Assembly: GCA_964594075.1 (NCBI GenBank) | Contig: CAZQKW010000010.1 | Location: forward strand, 1 to 64,000 | From: CAZQKW01 sp964594075 | GTDB lineage: Bacteria > Desulfobacterota > WTBG01 > CAIYCZ01 | Reading direction: 5' to 3' | DNA: 64,000 nt | In this document: positions 36,798 through 46,053 of the stretch, piece after piece | How positions within the stretch are numbered: the stretch's first letter is position 1 | How the letters are laid out: every line of letters starts with the position of its first letter | The notes under the pieces: generated by a model | Database searches by the model: none | Seen by the model: the letters and a program-made list of their open reading frames with translations, nothing else | What the model was told of the DNA's origin: nothing | Made by a program: the position numbers and the translations under genes

Positions 36798-36853
36798 ATA
36801 AAAACACCTGACGATAGTAATCATAGCAACCGCTCAACCCGGAAATCGCCACT

Positions 36854-37828
36854 ATGACACGCTACCTTCTCAAACGTTTAGCAGCCATGATACCCATGCT
36901 AATAGGTATTACCATGATATCATTTCTGGTAATTCACATTGCGCCAGGGTCTCCGGCTGACTTACTGGTGCAGATGAACCCTAAAGCATCACCGGAAGCA
37001 AAAGCTCGCCTGCGCGCCTACTATGGTTTAGATAAGCCGCTTTATATTCAGTATTTGTTCTGGCTGAAACAGATTGCAGTTCTGGATTTTGGTTATTCGT
37101 TTGCCCCTGACGGCAGGAGGGTTACTGATAAGATACGGGAACGATTACCGGTGACAATTAGCATTAATGTTCTTTCTTTACTGCTAATCCTTGTTATAGC
37201 CCTGCCGGTGGGCGTGTTGTCATCGGTGTATCAGCGGTCACTCTTTGATAAATTTTCAACGGTTTTTGTTTTTCTTGGTTTTGCATGGCCTTCCTTCTGG
37301 CTGGCGCTCCTATTAATGATGTTATTCGGTGTTACACTTGGCTGGCTACCTATTTCGGGTTTAAAATCCTACAATCATGACAACCTCTCGGCAATGGCGC
37401 AGATTATTGATTATGGACGGCACCTCATCCTGCCCATTTTGGTGAGTGCGTTTGGCGGAATGGCCGGCATGTCCCGCTACGTTCGGTCAAGCATGCTTGA
37501 AGTGATCAGACAGGATTACATCAGGACTGCACGGGCAAAGGGGCTTTCTGAACTGAGGGTTATGTATCGTCATGCATTGCGCAATGCCCTGCTTCCCGTT
37601 ATAACACTCCTGGGGCTTTCTGTGCCTGGGCTCATAGGCGGCAGCGTCATTTTTGAGACTATTTTTGCAATCCCCGGCATGGGACAACTCTTCTGGCAGA
37701 GCGCCATGTCCCGTGATTATCCGGTAATCATGGGGATGCTGGTGATTGGCGCAATCCTGACGCTGATCGGCAATATTCTCGCAGATATATCATACGCCAT
37801 AGCAGATCCGCGCATCCGGGTTGCGTAG
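36854..37828 (+). CDS. peptide ABC transporter permease, DppB/OppB type
   Basis: Permease of 324 residues. N-terminal YLLKRLAAMIPMLIGITMISF is the DppB-class start. The helix pair with APGSPADLLV and the EAA-type loop YIRTARAKGLSE are present, and the C-terminal ETIFAIPGMGQL is conserved. It pairs with the downstream DppC-type permease. Confidence 0.93.
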   Translation: MTRYLLKRLAAMIPMLIGITMISFLVIHIAPGSPADLLVQMNPKASPEAKARLRAYYGLDKPLYIQYLFWLKQIAVLDFGYSFAPDGRRVTDKIRERLPVTISINVLSLLLILVIALPVGVLSSVYQRSLFDKFSTVFVFLGFAWPSFWLALLLMMLFGVTLGWLPISGLKSYNHDNLSAMAQIIDYGRHLILPILVSAFGGMAGMSRYVRSSMLEVIRQDYIRTARAKGLSELRVMYRHALRNALLPVITLLGLSVPGLIGGSVIFETIFAIPGMGQLFWQSAMSRDYPVIMGMLVIGAILTLIGNILADISYAIADPRIRVA

Positions 37829-37860
37829 TACGCGGCTCAGACATTGTTTGTGCAATCGCC

Positions 37861-38700
37861 ATGCTTACAACATATGCAGAATTCTGGTATCGCTTTAAAA
37901 AAGACCGGCTTGCAGTCGCAGGAAGCATCATTGTCATAAGCTTATTTATGGTATCTTTTTTGGCGCCGTTCATCGCACCCTATGATCCGGTTGCCATTGA
38001 TGCCCGGCATGTTTTGATGCCTCCGTCCCTGACACACTGGTTTGGAACCGATGACCTGGGCAGGGACGTATTCAGCAGAATTGTTTTTGGTGCCCGGATT
38101 TCCTTAAAGGTTGGATTCTTTTCGGTAGGCATTTCAGTGCTTATTGGCATTTTGATAGGTGCGCTTGCTGGTTATTATGGTTCGTTGATTGACAGCATTA
38201 TCATGCGGTTTGTTGATACCATGCTGTGTTTTCCGACATTTTTTTTAATAATCGCATTAATTGCATTATTTGAACCGAGCATCTGGATTATTATGATTGT
38301 AATCGGCGCAACCAATTGGATGGGTGTAGCACGGCTTGTACGGGCCGAATTTTTAAGTTTAAAACAACGGGAATTTGTTCTGGCAGCACGGACCGCCGGC
38401 GCCGGCGACCTCAGAATTATCTTCAGCCACATTTTACCGAACGCACTGGCTCCTGTGCTGGTATATGCGACACTCGGCATTGCCGCTGCCATTCTTATTG
38501 AGTCCTCGCTGAGTTTTCTGGGAATCGGCGTTCAACCCCCTACGCCAAGTTGGGGAAATATTCTTACTGTCGGTAAAGACAACATTGAGATTGCGTGGTG
38601 GCTCTCGTTATTCCCCGGTCTTGCAATTTTGATCACGGTGCTGGGTTATAATCTCTTGGGAGAGGGAATTCGCGATGCTTTTGATCCGCGCCTACGTTAA
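37861..38700 (+). CDS. peptide ABC transporter permease, DppC/OppC type
   Basis: Permease of 279 residues. Landmarks: FKKDRLAVAGSIIV near the N-terminus, HWFGTDDLGRDVFSRIVFGARISL, the EAA loop (EFVLAARTAGAGD), and the C-terminal NLLGEGIRDAFDPRLR. It lies 32 bases after the DppB-type gene. The ATPases that this importer needs (DppD/DppF class) are not next to it and are not elsewhere in the window; they must be encoded elsewhere. Confidence 0.93.
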   Translation: MLTTYAEFWYRFKKDRLAVAGSIIVISLFMVSFLAPFIAPYDPVAIDARHVLMPPSLTHWFGTDDLGRDVFSRIVFGARISLKVGFFSVGISVLIGILIGALAGYYGSLIDSIIMRFVDTMLCFPTFFLIIALIALFEPSIWIIMIVIGATNWMGVARLVRAEFLSLKQREFVLAARTAGAGDLRIIFSHILPNALAPVLVYATLGIAAAILIESSLSFLGIGVQPPTPSWGNILTVGKDNIEIAWWLSLFPGLAILITVLGYNLLGEGIRDAFDPRLR

Positions 38701-38787
38701 TATAACCAATTTTTACAATCAGGGAAATCATTGGCCAAAACCGCTCTGGCAAACACTTTTATTTAATTTTACGGCTCTATTTTTTTA

Positions 38788-38816
38788 TTGACATTCATAA
38801 GTCAATATACTATTAG
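38788..38816 (+). promoter_or_regulatory. sigma-70 type promoter of the HU gene
   Basis: TTGACA (38788-38793) and TATTAG (38811-38816) are separated by 17 bases, upstream of the HU ATG at 38885. The -35 is perfect; the -10 matches the TATAAT consensus at four of six positions. Confidence 0.55.
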
Positions 38817-38884
38817 ACCTTTTAAAATACAGCGTTTGGCCAACAGCAACCACATAACCCTTATCAAAAAGAGAGGAGAGAGAT

Positions 38885-39160
38885 ATGACAAAGGCAGAAT
38901 TAATTGATGCGGTAGCAAAAGGATGCAAAGAAGATGTAAGCAAAAAAGCAGTGGAGGCAATAATTGATTGTGCGTTTGATGTAATCGGCAAAGCCATCAA
39001 AAAAGAGAAACGTTTTGCGGTTCCCAGCTTCGGCGTGTTCACGGTAAAATCAAGAAAAGCCCGCATGGGAGTTAACCCGCGGACAAAAGAAAAAATCAAA
39101 ATCAAAGCCAGCAAGACTGTGGGATTCAAGCCTGCGCCGAGCCTTAAATCAGGTTTGTAA
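38885..39160 (+). CDS. HU-family DNA-binding protein
   Basis: HU/IHF histone-like protein of 91 residues: MTKAELIDAVAKG at the N-terminus, GFGVFTVK-like FGVFTVKSRKAR in the body, and the DNA-binding arm RMGVNPRTKEKIKI. It bends and compacts DNA. It has a strong Shine-Dalgarno (GAGAGGAGAG), its own promoter upstream and a terminator downstream, so it is a single-gene transcription unit with high expected expression. HU versus IHF cannot be resolved by sequence alone; the single-gene unit favours HU. Confidence 0.93.
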   Translation: MTKAELIDAVAKGCKEDVSKKAVEAIIDCAFDVIGKAIKKEKRFAVPSFGVFTVKSRKARMGVNPRTKEKIKIKASKTVGFKPAPSLKSGL

Positions 39161-39180
39161 TAGGATTACGCTAACGTTGA

Positions 39181-39218
39181 AGGCTGCCGCCATCAGTCAG
39201 TGGTCGGCAGCCTTTTTA
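39181..39218 (+). terminator. rho-independent terminator after the HU gene
   Basis: AGGCTGCCG / CGGCAGCCT stem with a 14-base loop, followed by TTTTTATT. It starts 20 bases after the HU stop codon. Confidence 0.9.
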
Positions 39219-39220
39219 TT

Positions 39221-39669
39221 TAATGATGAGAGCAGGTAACGGCCAGATGGGCCAAAGCCCTCCGCAACAATTGGCCAGTGCATTACCGCGGTCCGGGGAC
39301 CGCAGAATATAACGGCACCTGTCGTGTTACCGGCACAGGCGGTTGTCCTGTAGCGATGAACCACCCGGATGCTTCGTCATCATTCGCATAATATTTTTGG
39401 AGAAAGCCCTGAAGATATGCTGATTGACATTAACAGATAATAGCGATATAAAAAATCTACCAAAAACTGCGGCACGAGTCTTTTGCCGTGACTACGTTAT
39501 GGGGAATACATCAGCGCATTGGATCGGAGGGTGTTTTTGGACGTTGGACAAGAGTTATTTTTTGTGGGCGGGGCTTGACGTACAAAACCCTTTATTTGGC
39601 CGCTTTCATGGCCTTGGGCTGATAAACTATCAGCCGGAAACTTATTATTATTAATCAGCATTTACAATT
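39221..39669. other. structured intergenic region before plsX
   Basis: About 450 bases with no supported gene. It holds a 16-base palindrome (GCGGTCC GG GGACCGC, 39288-39303) and a further CCTGT/ACAGG stem a few bases later, with surrounding sequence less A+T-rich than other gaps in the window. An open frame at 39424-39654 has a TTG start and no plausible ribosome site; I do not count it as a gene. Neither rpmF nor yceD, which often precede plsX, is present. Confidence 0.4.
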
Positions 39670-40764
39670 ATGACCTATAAAAAAATAAAAATAGCCGTTG
39701 ATGCAATGGGGGGCGATTTCGCGCCGCGCGCAATCATTGCCGGTGCTGTTGAAGCCTGCCGGCACTTCAACATTGAAGTGATTCTGGTGGGGAGAGAATA
39801 CGCTATCAAGGCAGAATTAAAACGCCACAAGACATCCTCCCTCCCCCTGACCATTCATAAAGCATCAGAAGTCATTTCCATGTCAGATAATCCTCTGGAT
39901 GTCGTGCGGAAAAAGAAAGATTCATCAATACGCGTGGGGATAGATCTGGTGCATAGCAATAAGGCAGATGCGTTTGTGAGCGCCGGCAATTCCGGTGCGG
40001 TGGTATCTGCGGCATTGTTTGTTCTCAGTCGCATTAAAGGTATTGACCGTCCGGCTATTGCTACGGTTATGCCGGCGGTCAAAGGTCACGTTACTCTCAT
40101 TGATGCCGGTGCCAACAATAGCTGCAAGCCGTATCATCTTGCGCAATTTGCCATTATGGGCTCAGTGTACAGCAAATATTATCTTAACTGTTCCAGCCCG
40201 CGGGTTGGTATTTTGAGCAATGGCGAGGAAGACTCAAAAGGGACCGACATTACCCGCGAAGCCCATCACCTGTTGCGTAAAAGCAAATTGAATTATATTG
40301 GCTATGTGGAGGGTAAAGATGTTTTTAAAGGCGCAGTGGATATTGTGGTCTGCGACGGCTTCACCGGCAATATTCTCCTCAAGGTTGCTGAGGGGGTTGC
40401 CGAGTGCCTGGGCAAGGCGCTCAAGGATGAAATCAACAGCAGTTTGCGTGCTAAAATAGGCTACTTGTTTTCCCGTCAGTCTTTTATGCGCTTTAAAAAA
40501 CGCTTCGATTACACCGAGTATGGCGGCGCACTGCTGGTCGGAGTGAAAGCGCCGGTGATTATCAGCCATGGCAGATCGAATTCAGACGCCATAAAAAATG
40601 CGATTAAAATGGCTCAACAATGTGTTGAAACAAAGGTTGTCGAGCATCTGGCCACAGATCTTGAAGTAAGCCAGGATCTGTTGACGTTTGGCAAGAAACC
40701 GTCTCTGTTTGATAAACTGTTTAGATCAGAAGCCTCTTTCAAGAGCCCGGAATCAGAGGCCTAA
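39670..40764 (+). CDS. plsX: phosphate acyltransferase PlsX
   Basis: PlsX of 364 residues makes acyl-phosphate from acyl-ACP for the first acylation of glycerol-3-phosphate by PlsY. The N-terminus IAVDAMGGDFAPRAIIAGA is the family signature; NPLDVVRKKKDSS, SAGNSGA and GNILLKVAEGVAE are also conserved. The C-terminal 30 residues extend beyond the common core. Its 3' end overlaps the convergent unknown gene by 4 bases. Confidence 0.94.
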   Translation: MTYKKIKIAVDAMGGDFAPRAIIAGAVEACRHFNIEVILVGREYAIKAELKRHKTSSLPLTIHKASEVISMSDNPLDVVRKKKDSSIRVGIDLVHSNKADAFVSAGNSGAVVSAALFVLSRIKGIDRPAIATVMPAVKGHVTLIDAGANNSCKPYHLAQFAIMGSVYSKYYLNCSSPRVGILSNGEEDSKGTDITREAHHLLRKSKLNYIGYVEGKDVFKGAVDIVVCDGFTGNILLKVAEGVAECLGKALKDEINSSLRAKIGYLFSRQSFMRFKKRFDYTEYGGALLVGVKAPVIISHGRSNSDAIKNAIKMAQQCVETKVVEHLATDLEVSQDLLTFGKKPSLFDKLFRSEASFKSPESEA

Positions 40765-41855
40765 CCAGACAACTTCTTTAAATATGCCTCGCCGATTCTG
40801 ACAAATTCAATCCAGCGCTTCATGGGGAAAGCGAGGAATTGGGTCTGATTCTTCACGTTTTTCCACAGGGAAGCAACCAGCCAGCGTTTCATAAGAGTCT
40901 GTTCCCCGAGCAGTTCAAACAATTCTTTTTTTAATGATGCGGTAGTTTCAATATCGGCGACCGCAGGCGACAATGTTTTGCCGCGCCAGTATGATTCCAA
41001 TACGTCGAGGTACGCCTTGGTGATGGTGCGGCGACCGCGTATGCTTTCATCTTTCGGCGGAAGGTTGCCGCGCCACTGCAAACATCCGATGCTGCTGACC
41101 AGAATATCTATGCGCCGCACAAATTTAAAATGACATGCTGGTTCTGCGGAACCGCCAACATCACAGAGAAAGTCGTGCGCCTGCCGACCCAGCTCTTTGG
41201 TAATTGCCCGCTCCAGTTGTTTCATTCTATTGTGCCAATCACCGGCGAGCTCCTGTGCCGTGTAGGGTGAAAGAGAAACATCGCCGTGGGCATTGTAACC
41301 CCAGTAGGAACAATTTAAGGCGCGGCTTGACAACCCCAGATATGTTCTCTCAGCCAGCATTTTCTTGAGAGGGTCTGGAGTGCCAAGCAGTCGAAATACC
41401 TTTTCCACCACGTCATTGCGCAAAGAAGAACCGGCACGGTCCGGCGACAATTTTTGATTCCCGAGCCACATCTGTAATGCTGTAGCATAAGAAATAAGCT
41501 CGTGCCGGCGCCGGGGACATATTTGATAATGAAGGCCGAAGGCAGTGTGCGCATTGCCACCAATTGCTGCACACATTTCGTGTATCCGATCCGGAAAGTC
41601 ATAGCGCCAAATACAGCAAAAATCAGCCATAATGCGCAAATCCCTTTGTTCAGGCAAAAGCGTTCCCAAGCGCCTTTCTAATTCATTAATTTCACTAACC
41701 TCGTCATCGCGCTCATAAAAACCAGTCGTAAGATTCCCATCATGGTAGGTATGGCCGCCGATTCGGCTTCCCTCAACAAGAGGATATAATAGGCGGTAAG
41801 GAATTCCTTCTCCGCGCAAAATGATATTATGCGCTGATAACAGGGTATGTTCCAT
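40761..41855 (-). CDS. protein of unknown function
   Basis: A 364-residue soluble protein, no signal or membrane segment. It has many charged residues, several Cys and Trp residues, and a region of W-rich motifs (CCIWRYDFPDR, CSYWGYNAHG, CLQWRGNLPP). The N-terminus reads like a conserved start (LLSAHNIILRGEGIPYRLLYP). No recognised domain. It converges with plsX by a 4-base overlap and diverges from the AsmA-like gene over 104 bases, which should hold both promoters. The reading frame shows coding character throughout. Confidence 0.75.
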   Translation of the reverse strand: MEHTLLSAHNIILRGEGIPYRLLYPLVEGSRIGGHTYHDGNLTTGFYERDDEVSEINELERRLGTLLPEQRDLRIMADFCCIWRYDFPDRIHEMCAAIGGNAHTAFGLHYQICPRRRHELISYATALQMWLGNQKLSPDRAGSSLRNDVVEKVFRLLGTPDPLKKMLAERTYLGLSSRALNCSYWGYNAHGDVSLSPYTAQELAGDWHNRMKQLERAITKELGRQAHDFLCDVGGSAEPACHFKFVRRIDILVSSIGCLQWRGNLPPKDESIRGRRTITKAYLDVLESYWRGKTLSPAVADIETTASLKKELFELLGEQTLMKRWLVASLWKNVKNQTQFLAFPMKRWIEFVRIGEAYLKKLSG

Positions 41856-41959
41856 CTCGAGTTCCTTGCTTGGTTAACCAGTTCATAAATGCTTTAAAGG
41901 CCATCGCGTCTATGTTATAAACTTATGATGGATTATTAAATCAACAGCGTTGTGAACCA

Positions 41960-44900
41960 ATGTATAAGAAATCGCTCGTCGTTATTAGTATTTTCCTGAC
42001 CGTTATTGTCTGTTTGATCGCGTGTGGCCTTTTTTACTTGCTGCAGGATCTCAGGTATTACTCAGAGTATGCGCTCCGGCCCATTGCTGACAAAACCGGA
42101 TTTCGTATTAGTTTTGGCGATATATCCTGGCGCTTTTCCATGGGACTGGGAGTAAGCGTAAACAATTTAAAGATAATCCATGCGGCGTCGCATACAACAG
42201 TGCTTGAAAGTAGCAAAAATTATATTCGCCTTCAACTGTTTCCTTTGCTACAAAAAAAAATCGTCATTTCCAAAATTATTTTTGACGCGCCGCGAATTAT
42301 GCTGATTCGCGATCAGAATGGAAGCTGGCCTTTTGACATTTCTTCCTTTAAAACTGCATCAACCGGAACAGCATTTTCATTTATGGTGAATCGTTGCCTG
42401 ATTCATGACGGAACGGTGACATTTGAGGACCGGCTGCGGCACACCCGGTTGCAGTTACAAAAAGTTAATTTTGAGGTTGGGAAACACCTCTTAACCAAAA
42501 AATTTGTATACTCCTTTTCAGCAGAGCGGGAAAGTAAAGAATGTAGCACACGCGTATCATCCTCCGGCACAATCAGCCTGTCAACAGGCGTCAGCTTCCC
42601 AGATAACATTACCGGGTTTGGGACGCTGGTTATGCAAAAATTAAATCTCTCTGATTATACTCCCTATGTGACGCACTGGTTTTCTGGATTTATAGCAGAG
42701 GGAATTGTAGATGCGCATCTTGAATACGCCGTGACGAGTTCGGGTTTAGAAACCGACGGCTGGATCAGAACTGAGCCGCTTATTCTGCATCCTCCAGATA
42801 AACCCTCCGTGCATTTCAAACAATTCTTCTACCGGGGAAACGCATTAGCTCGTAACGCATCAGTAACATTGAGAAATTTCGAGCTTTCCCTGCCCGGTTT
42901 ATCGTTAAGAGGAACTGCCGCGGTCAACGGCTTACCACATGCGCCATGTATCAATGCTCAAATTAGCACGAACCCTATTGCCGTGCAAACGATAAAACAG
43001 ATTTTGCCCCAGCGCACAGTGCAGCCAGGCACCATGGATATTTTCGGTAACATTGCAGATGGTGCGGTCGCGTTTAAAAATCTTTCGCTTAAAACCGGGT
43101 TTAATACGGATCATGCCATGACCCTGGAAGCGCTGGATGGCCAGGGAGAATTGCACAACGTAAAAATCATTATAACTGACACTCTGCCACAGTGCAAACT
43201 TGAGCATGGCGCATTTAAAATCACAAAAGAACAGCTCACCCTGAGCAACATTGCTGCGCAATGGTTGCCCAATGATTCCCATATTATCAATGGCGTTATA
43301 CGGCAGCCTTTTGATAATGCGGTTGTTGACGCCAGGGTAACAAGCACCTCGTCGGCTGACGTTCTTGCTGACCTCGTTCGTTCAATATTTCCTGACAGCG
43401 CATCGACTATTAAACAGTGGTTTGTTCCGGGCACCGGCATAATTAATATTACAAGCCAGATACAGTATCCTTTTACAGCGCGGCACAGGGCACAACTTAC
43501 AGCAGCCGTTGATCTTGGCAACCTGAACTATACCATTGGCGAGTATGTGCGGAAACCGTTCGGGGTGCCGAATGTCCTGACCATTAAAACCGCATTTGCG
43601 CCGGGTAAATTTCCCGAAGTGATTGACTGTGTCTACACGCTCCATGAAAACAAATTAGTGCTTTCAGGATCCTGTAAAAATCTCAAGGAGCCGATCAGCG
43701 CTGCCTATCAGTTTCGCGATATGGACGTTAGTCAGATGCAGCTTTTATTCCTTCCCCCTAAGTTGCAGTGCAGCGCAGTCATTAACGGCAGCGGCAGCAT
43801 AACAATCCCCTTAGTTCCCTTCCCTGTTCCCAACATAACGGGCAACCTATCAGTAAACGGGCTAACGTTGCAAAGAACCGGCGATAACCTGCCGCGGGTT
43901 ACTTTAAACGCCGAAGGCACGTTTCATGGAAACAAACTGCATGTTGCAACTGCATCCGGATCCTGGGGTAAATCCCGTTTAATGTGCTCGGGCGATTTTA
44001 TATACAGCACAGACCCCCAGGCACATTTCAGCGCAGACGTAGCATATCTTGATCTGGATGATTTCATAGAGACAGTAATAATTTTCAAAAAAATGTTTAC
44101 AACTAATAGTAATCCGGCTCAACCGCTCGTGGTGCCAGGCCCGACAGAAAAGACATTTTTTAGACGGCTTGTCATGAATGCTCCGGCACATGTTCACCAG
44201 GGTGAATTTTTGAGCTGGCGTTTTGCCGAGGGCACTACCGTAATTTCCCTAAAAGATGGAATAATGACATACGGCGACATTAAACTGCAGGCCTATCAGG
44301 GCTTGATAACGGGATCGGTCGTTCATGATTTTTCACAGCCCGGCATATATCGGCTGACGCTACAGCCTACCGCGACCGGAATTGAGTTTGAGGAATTTTT
44401 GCCAGAACTCAAAGAGAATAATGTCATTACTGGCAAAATTGACCTTACGGGTTCCTATACATCGCAATTTCAGAGGGATTTTGAAATTGTGCCGCATATG
44501 GAAGGTTGGTTTAAAGTTTTTATGAAGAATGCCACCCTGGGAAAATTTACGGTCATTTCAAAAATATTTTCCCTGCTCAATCTATCCGAGATGATTAAGC
44601 TCAGGATGCCGGACGTCCTTTCTCAGGGAATGCCCCTTGATACCGTGACGGGCACATTTATGATGAAAAACGGCGTTGCCCACACCGAAAATCTATTTAT
44701 TAAAAGTCCCGCAATGAATCTCAGCGCAGTGGGCGATATTATATTTCCGCGAAAAGAAATTGATTTCATAGTCGGTGTGCAACCGCTTGAGACTATTGGC
44801 AAAATTTTGGGCAGCATCCCTATTGCCGGCAAAATTCTCACCGGTGAAAATAAGTCCATTACGGTGAGCTATTTTCAGGTAAGCGGTCCCTACACGGAGG

Positions 44901-45052
44901 CTGCCGTTAAGCCGATACCTGTTGAATCCCTCAGCCGGGGAGTGATTGCCATCTTTAAACGCCTTTACAATTTGCCCCAGGAAATACTATATCCTAACAG
45001 CAAAAAAGATAATAATCCGCCGCACGCAAACCTGCACACAGCGCCAAATTAG
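41960..45052 (+). CDS. AsmA-like envelope protein
   Basis: A 1030-residue protein with one N-terminal membrane segment (LVVISIFLTVIVCLIACGLFYLL) followed by a long periplasmic part. The start of the mature domain (ADKTGFRISFGDISWRFSMGLGVSVNNLKI) and the later KKIVISKIIFDAPRIMLIRD are typical of AsmA/DUF3971 proteins, and the C-terminal third (GSYTSQFQRDFEIVPHMEGWFKVFMKNATLGKF, then KSPAMNLSAVGDIIFPRKEIDFIVGVQPLE) is the AsmA_2-type ending. Such proteins are rods with a hydrophobic groove that move phospholipids between membranes. It implies a diderm envelope. A Cys-rich unknown follows after 55 bases. Confidence 0.85.
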   Translation: MYKKSLVVISIFLTVIVCLIACGLFYLLQDLRYYSEYALRPIADKTGFRISFGDISWRFSMGLGVSVNNLKIIHAASHTTVLESSKNYIRLQLFPLLQKKIVISKIIFDAPRIMLIRDQNGSWPFDISSFKTASTGTAFSFMVNRCLIHDGTVTFEDRLRHTRLQLQKVNFEVGKHLLTKKFVYSFSAERESKECSTRVSSSGTISLSTGVSFPDNITGFGTLVMQKLNLSDYTPYVTHWFSGFIAEGIVDAHLEYAVTSSGLETDGWIRTEPLILHPPDKPSVHFKQFFYRGNALARNASVTLRNFELSLPGLSLRGTAAVNGLPHAPCINAQISTNPIAVQTIKQILPQRTVQPGTMDIFGNIADGAVAFKNLSLKTGFNTDHAMTLEALDGQGELHNVKIIITDTLPQCKLEHGAFKITKEQLTLSNIAAQWLPNDSHIINGVIRQPFDNAVVDARVTSTSSADVLADLVRSIFPDSASTIKQWFVPGTGIINITSQIQYPFTARHRAQLTAAVDLGNLNYTIGEYVRKPFGVPNVLTIKTAFAPGKFPEVIDCVYTLHENKLVLSGSCKNLKEPISAAYQFRDMDVSQMQLLFLPPKLQCSAVINGSGSITIPLVPFPVPNITGNLSVNGLTLQRTGDNLPRVTLNAEGTFHGNKLHVATASGSWGKSRLMCSGDFIYSTDPQAHFSADVAYLDLDDFIETVIIFKKMFTTNSNPAQPLVVPGPTEKTFFRRLVMNAPAHVHQGEFLSWRFAEGTTVISLKDGIMTYGDIKLQAYQGLITGSVVHDFSQPGIYRLTLQPTATGIEFEEFLPELKENNVITGKIDLTGSYTSQFQRDFEIVPHMEGWFKVFMKNATLGKFTVISKIFSLLNLSEMIKLRMPDVLSQGMPLDTVTGTFMMKNGVAHTENLFIKSPAMNLSAVGDIIFPRKEIDFIVGVQPLETIGKILGSIPIAGKILTGENKSITVSYFQVSGPYTEAAVKPIPVESLSRGVIAIFKRLYNLPQEILYPNSKKDNNPPHANLHTAPN

Positions 45053-45107
45053 GCTATAATAATATATTATATATATGCCCCACGATAACTAACTTTTGCG
45101 TATTGCC

Positions 45108-46040
45108 ATGAACCGAAATCTACGCCGTTTAGTTGAGAACCATTTTCCAACCAAAGCTGAAATGATCAACCACTATAAACGGCATGACGTATTCCGCTGC
45201 GCGCATGAATCCCACAGACGCTTTAATCATACGGTGTCTGTATATCATGTCCTTAAGGTAAAACAGTGCTACCCTCATGGCTGCACCTACTTTCGCTGGA
45301 AATGTAAAAAACTATGCGCCGGTGCATCCTGTCCAAAAAAATATCACCATGTGGGCAGACTCTGTTTTTCATGCCGGTTTTTTTATGATGAAAAGGAAAT
45401 AAATCGCCCTGAAGTTATCATCTCTCAGAACCAGTTTAAACAGTTTTTAAATGAATTTAAATTTTTTGAGGACTGGTTAGAAAATCAATCCGGAAGACAG
45501 GTTGAATTTTCAGGAACGATATCCTCAGTTAAGCCGGAATATATATTAATGAAAGCAAAAAACAAATCTCATGTAATACTTAAAGGTTTTCTTTTAACTT
45601 TCAGTAATTGCATTATAAATAAAATACCATTTAATGATACCGTCTATGCGCCGGTGAGCATCAGGCTCCAAAACAACTTTAATTTTTCGCTTCAGGACGT
45701 TATAGATTGTTCTGGCTATTTTACGGTTTCCTGCGGCATGATCTTCCTGCGCAATCTGCGCAGAATTGAAAAGCTTGAAAACTTTATGCCTCCATACTGG
45801 ACAGAATCTAAAGCACGGGTAACGCAAAAAACCGGAACAATCCTGCCATACCAGTTAGAGAAATGTCATGCCTGTGAAAATGGCACATTGCTCTATGTTT
45901 TTCATGAAGGCGAAAGCACACCACACGCCCGGGCGTTATTTTGCCTCGAAGGAATTAATGACCCAGAACTGTGCGGGTTTCCGGCAAAGCAATTATTGAT
46001 GCACACAGCCTGTCCGCATGATAATTTCGCAAAATTATAA
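45108..46040 (+). CDS. Cys-rich protein of unknown function
   Basis: About 310 residues (an in-frame TTG at 45096 would add four). The N-terminal 95 residues carry a Cys/His cluster: CYPHGCTYFRWKCKK, CAGASCPKK, LCFSCRFFYDE, which looks like a zinc- or Fe-S-binding site. The middle (about 100-220) is a beta-rich domain resembling an OB-type fold. A second Cys group (CHACENG, then CLEGINDPELC) lies near the C-terminus. No signal peptide. Its stop codon is just beyond the start of a short upstream frame of the DUF362 gene, so the two are close or coupled. Family not recognised; metal binding is an inference. Confidence 0.75.
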   Translation: MNRNLRRLVENHFPTKAEMINHYKRHDVFRCAHESHRRFNHTVSVYHVLKVKQCYPHGCTYFRWKCKKLCAGASCPKKYHHVGRLCFSCRFFYDEKEINRPEVIISQNQFKQFLNEFKFFEDWLENQSGRQVEFSGTISSVKPEYILMKAKNKSHVILKGFLLTFSNCIINKIPFNDTVYAPVSIRLQNNFNFSLQDVIDCSGYFTVSCGMIFLRNLRRIEKLENFMPPYWTESKARVTQKTGTILPYQLEKCHACENGTLLYVFHEGESTPHARALFCLEGINDPELCGFPAKQLLMHTACPHDNFAKL

Positions 46041-46053
46041 CGGATTATGTATT

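Noticed and set aside
39424..39654. 76-codon frame before plsX
   Set aside because: TTG start without a Shine-Dalgarno, odd composition (many aromatic residues), and no family resemblance.
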